The position numbers were made by a program, and so were the translations under genes. The notes beneath the pieces were generated by a model. It searched no databases and was not told where the DNA came from. It saw nothing but the letters and a program-made list of their open reading frames with translations. From the NCBI GenBank assembly GCA_003525525.1, contig DQED01000073.1:1-10404 (forward strand): 10,404 nt of DNA. Direction: 5' to 3'. This DNA is from Desulfovibrio sp. (lineage in GTDB: Bacteria > Desulfobacterota > Desulfovibrionia > Desulfovibrionales > Desulfovibrionaceae). Position 1 is the first letter of the stretch, and every line of letters begins with the position of its first letter. This document shows positions 5,622 through 10,404 of this stretch, one piece after another.

Positions 5622-7334
5622 CTACAGGGCTCCGAGTTTTTTCTTCACGTCGCCGGGGTTTTCCGGGCCGAGTTCCAGGGCGGTGCGGTAGGCCTTGCGG
5701 GCCGTGTCCTTGCGTCCGGCGGCGGCGGCGATGTCGCCGTAATGCTCCCAGATGACGGCGTCCTTGATCCGATGGCCCATGGCCCGCTCCATGGCGGCCA
5801 GGGCTTCCTGGTGCCGCCCGAGCTTGTACAGCGTCCAGGCCAGGGAATCCAGGAAGAAGGGGTTGTCCGGCTCCTTGGCCAGGGCCGTGCGGATCATGTC
5901 CAGGGCCTTGTCCAGGTCGCGTCCCTCTTCGGCCATGGAGTAGCCGAGGTAGTTGAGAGCGTCGGGATTGGTCGGGTCCTTGGCCACGATCTTTTCCATC
6001 ACGACCCTGGCCTCGTCCCGGCGTTTGAGCTTTTCCAGGGCCACGCCGTAGCGGTAGAGCAGGTCCGTGTCGTCGGGCGCGTCGGCCACGGCCTTTTCCA
6101 GCAGGGCCGCGGCCGCGGCGGTGTCGCCGCGCCGGTCGAGCAGGGCCGCTTCCAGGGCCAGGAATTCCTTGTTGTCGGGATAGCGCTTCCTGGCCTCGGC
6201 CACCAGGGACTGCGCTTGGTCCTGGTCGCCGATTTCCGAGGCGATCTGGATGCGCACGCCGAGCGCCTTGTCGTAGTTGGGATTGTCGGGCGTCACCTGC
6301 GCCAGGATGGCCAGGGCCTCCTTGGGCTTTTTCTCGCCCTCGTAGGCGATGACCGCCTGGTAGAAGGGCAGGTCCGGGCTGCCGGGGATGGCCGCGGCGA
6401 GCTTGGCGAGCACCTGGCGCGCCTGCTTGGGAGAGCCCGCCTCGAGCAGCGCGGAAATGGCGTCGAGCATACGCGCCTTGTCCGCGGGCTCCTCGTCCAG
6501 GAATTTGAGGGCTTGGGCGGTCTTTTTTTGTTTGATGAGCACCCGCACGAGCCGCGCGCGCACCTCGGAAGCCTCTTCACCCTGGGCCAACATGCGGCGG
6601 TAGCAGTCCTCGGCCCCGGCCAGGTCGCCTTTTTCCTCGAGCAGCGCGGCAAGGTCCGACCAGGCGGACATGAGCGCGCCGTCCGCGGCCACGGCCCGGC
6701 GCAGCAGTGCGATGGCCGCGTCGGTTTTCTTGAGTCCCGCCGTGGCCTTGGCCATGAGGTACAGGGTCGTGGCGTCACGGTCGGCTTCCGGAATGCGCGC
6801 AAGGGTCGCCAGGGCCTCCTTGTGCTGCCCGGCGTCGCCTTGCAGCGAGGCCAGTTCGCGCAGCGCTGCGGCGTCGCCGGGATGCGCGGCCACGAATTGC
6901 GTCAGCACGGCCATGGCCTGCTCGGGCATGCGGCGCATCTGGTAGGCGCTGGCAAGGTAGAAGGTGATCTGGCGCGAGTCCGGAAAAAGCCGCGTCGCGT
7001 CCTCCAGGGTCTTGGTGGCCGTTTCCCGATCGTTCAGGCCCCACTGCAGGTTGGCCAGCTCCACGGCCACCTCGGGCGAGGGGTGGGCCCGCGCGAGGGC
7101 GGCGAGGGTTTTCGCCGCCTCCTCCTTGTTCCCCTGGCGCAGGAAGTCCTGGTAGACCAGGAACTGGTAGGCGCTTTCAGCCTCGGGGCTCAGGGATTTC
7201 CCGGCGTAGGCCAGTCGCGCCGACCGGCTGGAGGCGCAGGAGTTGGAGAGCAGGCAGGGCAGAAGCGCCAGGACGAGCAGAAAAGGCAGGTGCGAGGACT
7301 TGGCGCGTGTGGTCGGTTCAGGCATGGCCGGCAT
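5622..7334 (-). CDS. TPR-repeat lipoprotein, partner of LolB-like protein
   Basis: This 570-residue exported protein consists of a signal segment followed by tandem tetratricopeptide repeats from about residue 55 to the end. The signal is SHLPFLLVLALLPCLLSNSC; C33 is the probable lipid site, but the box S-N-S-C is not canonical (C27 is the other candidate), so lipidation is an inference. Clear TPR units occur at 122-155, 224-250, 423-453, 457-491, 492-521 and 527-556; many weaker ones lie between. The last units (DALNYLGYSMAEEG, then FFLDSLAWTLYKLGRHQEAL) are typical of the TPR proteins encoded before lolB in pseudomonads. It probably is a periplasm-facing scaffold or outer-membrane biogenesis factor. 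No strong ribosome site decides between ATG 7334 and ATG 7325. It follows rpoH by 52 nt and precedes the LolB-like gene by one base. Confidence 0.8.
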   Translation of the reverse strand: MPAMPEPTTRAKSSHLPFLLVLALLPCLLSNSCASSRSARLAYAGKSLSPEAESAYQFLVYQDFLRQGNKEEAAKTLAALARAHPSPEVAVELANLQWGLNDRETATKTLEDATRLFPDSRQITFYLASAYQMRRMPEQAMAVLTQFVAAHPGDAAALRELASLQGDAGQHKEALATLARIPEADRDATTLYLMAKATAGLKKTDAAIALLRRAVAADGALMSAWSDLAALLEEKGDLAGAEDCYRRMLAQGEEASEVRARLVRVLIKQKKTAQALKFLDEEPADKARMLDAISALLEAGSPKQARQVLAKLAAAIPGSPDLPFYQAVIAYEGEKKPKEALAILAQVTPDNPNYDKALGVRIQIASEIGDQDQAQSLVAEARKRYPDNKEFLALEAALLDRRGDTAAAAALLEKAVADAPDDTDLLYRYGVALEKLKRRDEARVVMEKIVAKDPTNPDALNYLGYSMAEEGRDLDKALDMIRTALAKEPDNPFFLDSLAWTLYKLGRHQEALAAMERAMGHRIKDAVIWEHYGDIAAAAGRKDTARKAYRTALELGPENPGDVKKKLGAL

Positions 7335-7344
7335 CCGATGCGGC

Positions 7345-7377
7345 GCGCGGCGCGGGCCTGTTCCGGTCCCGCCGCGC
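7345..7377. other. GC-only hairpin between the rpoH-like and TPR genes
   Basis: GCGCGGC (7345-7351) plus GGG (7354-7356) pair with CCC plus GCCGCGC (7368-7377), with a 2-base bulge and an 11-base loop. It fills most of the 52-nt gap and has no following U-run, so it is unlikely to be an intrinsic terminator. It may separate or stabilise the two coding segments of one mRNA. Confidence 0.45.
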
Positions 7378-7386
7378 TTATGGCCG

Positions 7387-8439
7387 CTATTCTTCCTTGT
7401 GAATCCAATCCGAGGAAAAGTCCTCGATGCGTCTGGACAGGTGGTCCTTGAGCTTTTCGAGCAGCCGCGCCTCGATCTGGCGCACGCGCTCGCGGGTGAT
7501 GCCGTATTTCGCCCCGATCTCCCGCAGCGTCACCGGCGAATCGGACAGGATGCGGCTGTCGAGCAGGTCGAGTTCCTTGTCGTTGAGCTTGGGCCGGATG
7601 CTCTGGATGTGCTTTTCGAGCTGGTGCGAGATTTCGTCCCCGGCCAGGATCTCCTCGATGCCCGGCGTGAGCGCGGGCAGGAAGTCCAGGCGGGTGGACG
7701 AGGAATCGTCGCCGAGCGTCACGTCCAGGGACACGTCGTTGCCGCTGAGGCGCTGGTCCATCTCCACGATGTCGGACTCGGTGACGTTGAGCGCCTCGGA
7801 GAGCTGTGAGGCGCTGGGGTCGAAGCCCAGGGACTGGAGGCGGTGACGCTCTTTGTTGAGATTGTAGAAGAGCTTGCGCTGGGCCTGCGTGGTCCCGATC
7901 TTGACCATGCGCCAGTTGTCCATGATGTATTTGAGGATGTAGGCCTTGATCCAGTAGGCGGCGTAGTAGGAGAACTTGATGCCCTTGTCGGGGTCGAATT
8001 TGGTCACGGCGCGCATGAGGCCCACGTTGCCTTCCTGGATGAGGTCAAGCACGTTTTGCATCCAGCGGCGCTGAAAGTCCATGGCGATTTTGACCACCAG
8101 GCGCAGGTGGGAGGAGATGAGCCGGAAGGCGGCCTTCTGGTCCCCGGCGTCGCGCACGCGCCGGGCGAGTTCCTGCTCCTCCTCGGGGGCGAGCATGGGG
8201 AATTTCGAGATTTCGCGCAGGTAGAGCTGCAACGGGTCGCGCGTGGTCAGCGAGCCGCCCGAGCCAGGCCGCGGGGCCGGCAGGTGGAAATCGTCCACGG
8301 GCTCCAGGTCGATGGCGTCATCGCCGTCGTCTGCGATCTCGGCGACCTCGTCGGGCTCGACGGCGTCGAATTCCTCGGGATCTTGTTGTTCCAGTTCCGC
8401 GTCGTTTGGGGAAAGGGCTTGATCGTCTCGCTGTTCCAT
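7387..8439 (-). CDS. rpoH: RpoH-like alternative sigma factor (sigma-32 group) with acidic N-terminal extension
   Basis: This 350-residue sigma-70 family protein directs RNA polymerase to a promoter subset. Visible regions: 1.2-like DPLQLYLREISKFPML at 68-83; region 2 with DLIQEGNVGLMRAVTKFDP at 132-150 and FSYYAAYWIKAYILKYIMDN at 156-175; the segment QRKLFYNLNKERHRL at 187-201, which matches the RpoH box (QRKLFFNLR in E. coli); and region 4.2 VTLREIGAKYGITRERVRQIEA at 303-324. It lacks the long non-conserved insert of RpoD. These features favour RpoH, the heat-shock sigma factor. Unlike E. coli RpoH it has about 65 extra residues at the start, with 22 Asp/Glu among the first 50. No strong ribosome site precedes the ATG, though it is the only well-placed start. 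It is divergent from metH and heads the minus-strand gene block. Confidence 0.85.
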   Translation of the reverse strand: MEQRDDQALSPNDAELEQQDPEEFDAVEPDEVAEIADDGDDAIDLEPVDDFHLPAPRPGSGGSLTTRDPLQLYLREISKFPMLAPEEEQELARRVRDAGDQKAAFRLISSHLRLVVKIAMDFQRRWMQNVLDLIQEGNVGLMRAVTKFDPDKGIKFSYYAAYWIKAYILKYIMDNWRMVKIGTTQAQRKLFYNLNKERHRLQSLGFDPSASQLSEALNVTESDIVEMDQRLSGNDVSLDVTLGDDSSSTRLDFLPALTPGIEEILAGDEISHQLEKHIQSIRPKLNDKELDLLDSRILSDSPVTLREIGAKYGITRERVRQIEARLLEKLKDHLSRRIEDFSSDWIHKEE

Positions 8440-8583
8440 CGGATACTGACCGGGTTATGAGGCGTGGTCTGGCCGCTTGGGAGGTTTTGGCGAATCGGAG
8501 CCGCCTCCCGGAAGCGCCGTCTCGCACGTCTATCATTCCGTGTAAAGTTTTGGTTTGTCCTTTTCAACGTTTTTCAGTAGACG

Positions 8584-8605
8584 GGCCGCGTTTCGGCAAA
8601 CGGCC
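8584..8605 (+). other. Small hairpin in the metH leader
   Basis: GGCC, a 2-base bulge, GTTT, loop CGGC, AAAC, GGCC forms a compact stem ending 17 bases before the AAAGGAG site of metH. It is too small to match any metH-associated riboswitch I know. The rest of the 195-bp divergent gap (8440-8634) shows no convincing promoter on either strand, although its central part, 8531-8580, is clearly lower in GC and is where promoters would be expected. Confidence 0.35.
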
Positions 8606-8622
8606 GGGCAGCCGGCAACCAG

Positions 8623-8629
8623 AAAGGAG
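8623..8629 (+). promoter_or_regulatory. Shine-Dalgarno site that sets the GTG start of metH
   Basis: AAAGGAG lies five bases before the GTG at 8635. The next in-frame ATG (codon 20, in DGAMGT) is inside a conserved motif, so this site decides the start. Confidence 0.85.
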
Positions 8630-8634
8630 CGGGC

Positions 8635-10404
8635 GTGGGCGATTTCAGAAAAGCGCTTGGCGATTCGGGCATCCTCGTCTTCGACGGGGCCATGGGCACC
8701 TTGCTCCAGGGGCGGGGACTGGCCGCCGGGCAATCCCCGGAACTCTTCGGCCTGGAACATCCCGACGCCATCGTGGCCACCCACCGGGAATACATCGAGG
8801 CCGGTTCGCGCGTCGTCACCGCCAACACCTTCGGCGGTTCGCGCTACAAGCTCCCCGCCGGCACCGACGTCACGGCGCTCAACCGCGAGATGGCGCGGCT
8901 TGCCCGCCGCGCCGCCGGGGACGCGGCCTTCGTCGCCGGTTCCGTCGGCCCCACGGGCCAGTTCGTCGCGCCGCTCGGCAAGGTGACGCTCGCCGCGCTC
9001 GTGGACGCCTTCGCCGAGCAGATCGCGGGCCTGGCCGAAGGCGGCTGCGACCTGATCGTGGGCGAGACCCACTTTGACCTGGCCGAGGCCAAGGCCCTCG
9101 TGCTCGCCGCCCGCCGGGTCTGCACGCTGCCCGTGGCCGTGTGCATGACCTTCGAGGGCGCGGCCAGTCTGACAGGCTCCTCGCCGGAAGTCTTCGCCGA
9201 CGCCATGGAAAACCTCGGCGTCGACCTCGTCGGCGTCAACTGCGGCGCAGGCCCGGACGACATGCGCCTGGTCGGCGAGGTGTTCTCGCGCCGCCTGCGG
9301 ACCCCGTTTTTCGTCAAGCCCAACGCCGGCATGCCGCGCCTGGAGGGCGGGCATACCGTCTTCCCCATGGGGCCGGAGGAATTCGCGGAAAAGACCGCGC
9401 GCTTCGCCGACCTCGGCGCCAAGGCCCTTTCCGGCTGTTGCGGCACCACCCCGGCGCACATCGCGGCGCTCGCACGGGCGCTTGCCGGCCGCTCCTGGAC
9501 GCGCGGCGACGCGCCGGACCATCCGGTCCTGGCCGTGGCCTCCCGGGCCATGACCGTGACCCTTGGCGGCAAAAGCCCCTGCGTGGTCATCGGCGAGCGC
9601 ATCAACCCCACGGGCAAGGCCGAACTGGCGGCCGAACTCGCGGCCGGGGAATTCACCCGCGCCCTGGCCTTTGCCGAGGAGCAGGTCGCGGCAGGCGCGG
9701 GCATCCTTGACGTCAACGTGGGCGCGCCCATGGTGGACGAGGTGGCCGTGCTGCCGGGGCTCGCCATGGAGCTCACCAAGCGCCAGCCCGTGCCGCTGTG
9801 CCTCGACTCCAACAACGCCGAGGCCCTGACCGCCGCACTGTGGGCCTCGCCCGCAACGCCGCTCGTCAACTCCATCAGCGGCGAACCCGGCCGCATGGAA
9901 CTGCTTGGCCCCATTTGCCGCGACCACGGCGCGCCGTTCATTCTTTTGCCGCTCAAGGGCCGCAAACTGCCGGTCACGGCCGCCGCGCGCCTCGGCATCA
10001 TCGAGGAGCTGCTGCTGCAGGCCGAATCCCTGGGCATCCCGCGCAGGCTCATTCTCGTCGACGCCCTGGCGCTCACGGTCTCGTCCAAGCCCGAGGCCGC
10101 GCTGGCCTGCCTGGAGGTCATTCGCCACTGCCGCGACGCCTGGGGCCTGCCCACGGTGCTCGGGCTTTCCAACATCTCCTTCGGCCTGCCCGCGCGCGAG
10201 CTGGTCAACGCCGCCTTTTTCGCCATGTGCCTGGGCGCGGGGCTGGCGGGGGCCATCGCCAACCCGAACGTCTCGCGGCTCATGGAAACCTCCGGGGCCT
10301 GCGAGGTGCTTTTAAACCGCGATCCGCAGGCCGGCCGCTTCATCGGCCGCTACGCCGGCTGGAAGGCGTCCGCGCCGACGGCCGCGACCGCCGCGAAGGC
10401 CACG
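8635..10404 (+). CDS. metH: Cobalamin-dependent methionine synthase, 3'-truncated by window edge
   Basis: 590 codons are open from GTG 8635 to the last base with no stop. MetH transfers a methyl group from methyltetrahydrofolate via cobalamin to homocysteine, making methionine. Homocysteine domain (about 1-290): FDGAMGTLLQ, ANTFGG, GETHFDL, and the zinc ligands C203 (GVNCGAGP) and C268-C269 (SGCCGTTP), which correspond to C207, C272 and C273 of Thermotoga maritima MetH. Pterin domain (about 312-570): IGERINPTGK from 319, DVNVGAP from 359, LDSNN, NSISGE, GLSNISFGLP. The visible end is an Ala/Thr/Lys-rich linker of the sort that precedes the helical cap and cobalamin domain, so those modules should follow outside the window. 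Whether the SAM-dependent reactivation domain exists cannot be seen. A methyltetrahydrofolate corrinoid methyltransferase role is less likely because the homocysteine domain is intact. Confidence 0.95.
   Translation, partial: MGDFRKALGDSGILVFDGAMGTLLQGRGLAAGQSPELFGLEHPDAIVATHREYIEAGSRVVTANTFGGSRYKLPAGTDVTALNREMARLARRAAGDAAFVAGSVGPTGQFVAPLGKVTLAALVDAFAEQIAGLAEGGCDLIVGETHFDLAEAKALVLAARRVCTLPVAVCMTFEGAASLTGSSPEVFADAMENLGVDLVGVNCGAGPDDMRLVGEVFSRRLRTPFFVKPNAGMPRLEGGHTVFPMGPEEFAEKTARFADLGAKALSGCCGTTPAHIAALARALAGRSWTRGDAPDHPVLAVASRAMTVTLGGKSPCVVIGERINPTGKAELAAELAAGEFTRALAFAEEQVAAGAGILDVNVGAPMVDEVAVLPGLAMELTKRQPVPLCLDSNNAEALTAALWASPATPLVNSISGEPGRMELLGPICRDHGAPFILLPLKGRKLPVTAAARLGIIEELLLQAESLGIPRRLILVDALALTVSSKPEAALACLEVIRHCRDAWGLPTVLGLSNISFGLPARELVNAAFFAMCLGAGLAGAIANPNVSRLMETSGACEVLLNRDPQAGRFIGRYAGWKASAPTAATAAKAT

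Noticed and set aside
5469..7451. 660-codon plus-strand open frame antisense to the TPR gene
   Set aside because: It shadows a protein with clear TPR units and a signal peptide; no start site or motif of its own.
7387..8439. Primary sigma factor RpoD
   Set aside because: Too short, no large non-conserved region between 1.2 and 2.1, and the RpoH box QRKLFYNL is present.
8531..8536. TATCAT as a -10 element for metH
   Set aside because: Good -10 match, but the bases 17 upstream (CCGGAA) are not a -35 element and no extended -10 TG is present.
8485..8634. SAH or cobalamin riboswitch upstream of metH
   Set aside because: GGAG..GC-like bits occur, but the conserved core of the SAH riboswitch is not there, and the gap of 195 bp lacks the cobalamin B12-box and the multi-stem layout.
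8533..10128. 531-codon minus-strand open frame antisense to metH
   Set aside because: MetH with zinc ligands and pterin motifs occupies the plus strand; the antisense product is Gly/Arg/His-rich without domains.

Overview
This is a GC-rich chromosomal window. Gene content and order (class II FBPase, an anaerobe-type transketolase, RpiB, an RpoH-like sigma factor with an acidic leader, and cobalamin-dependent MetH) suggest a Desulfovibrionaceae-type sulfate reducer (Desulfovibrio / Solidesulfovibrio-like). This is a judgement from protein style, with no database search. It looks like a core metabolic and housekeeping region. I see no phage, insertion sequence, CRISPR array, tRNA or rRNA.

Layout. 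At the left edge (+ strand) is the 3' part of a SagB-type FMN nitroreductase gene, translationally coupled by an ATGA overlap to a small DsrE-fold protein gene. It converges on a minus-strand block that reads, in transcription order: rpoH-like sigma factor (8439 to 7387), TPR lipoprotein (7334 to 5622), LolB-like outer-membrane lipoprotein (5620 to 4799), rpiB (4740 to 4285), tkt (4258 to 2264), then a 314-bp structured gap and glpX (1949 to 966). At the right edge, divergent from the sigma gene, metH starts with GTG at 8635 and runs off the window, so only its homocysteine and pterin modules are visible.

How the genes fit together. tkt, rpiB and glpX supply the non-oxidative pentose phosphate and gluconeogenic steps (sugar phosphate interconversion, fructose-1,6-bisphosphate to fructose-6-phosphate). 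The TPR/LolB-like pair is probably an outer-membrane lipoprotein module; the same neighbour pair is known around lolB in pseudomonads. RpoH is a stress-response sigma factor. Spacings of 52, 1, 58 and 26 nt from rpoH through tkt allow one long transcript, with glpX probably having its own promoter or being controlled by the structured gap.

The least ordinary DNA is intergenic. Two copies of one GC-rich palindromic element lie just 3' of the glpX and tkt stop codons in the same orientation. The tkt-glpX gap also holds a 20-bp perfect inverted repeat, a 15-bp perfect inverted repeat that looks like a terminator, and a possible promoter that could give a short leader or small RNA. I found no clear undescribed system among the protein genes.
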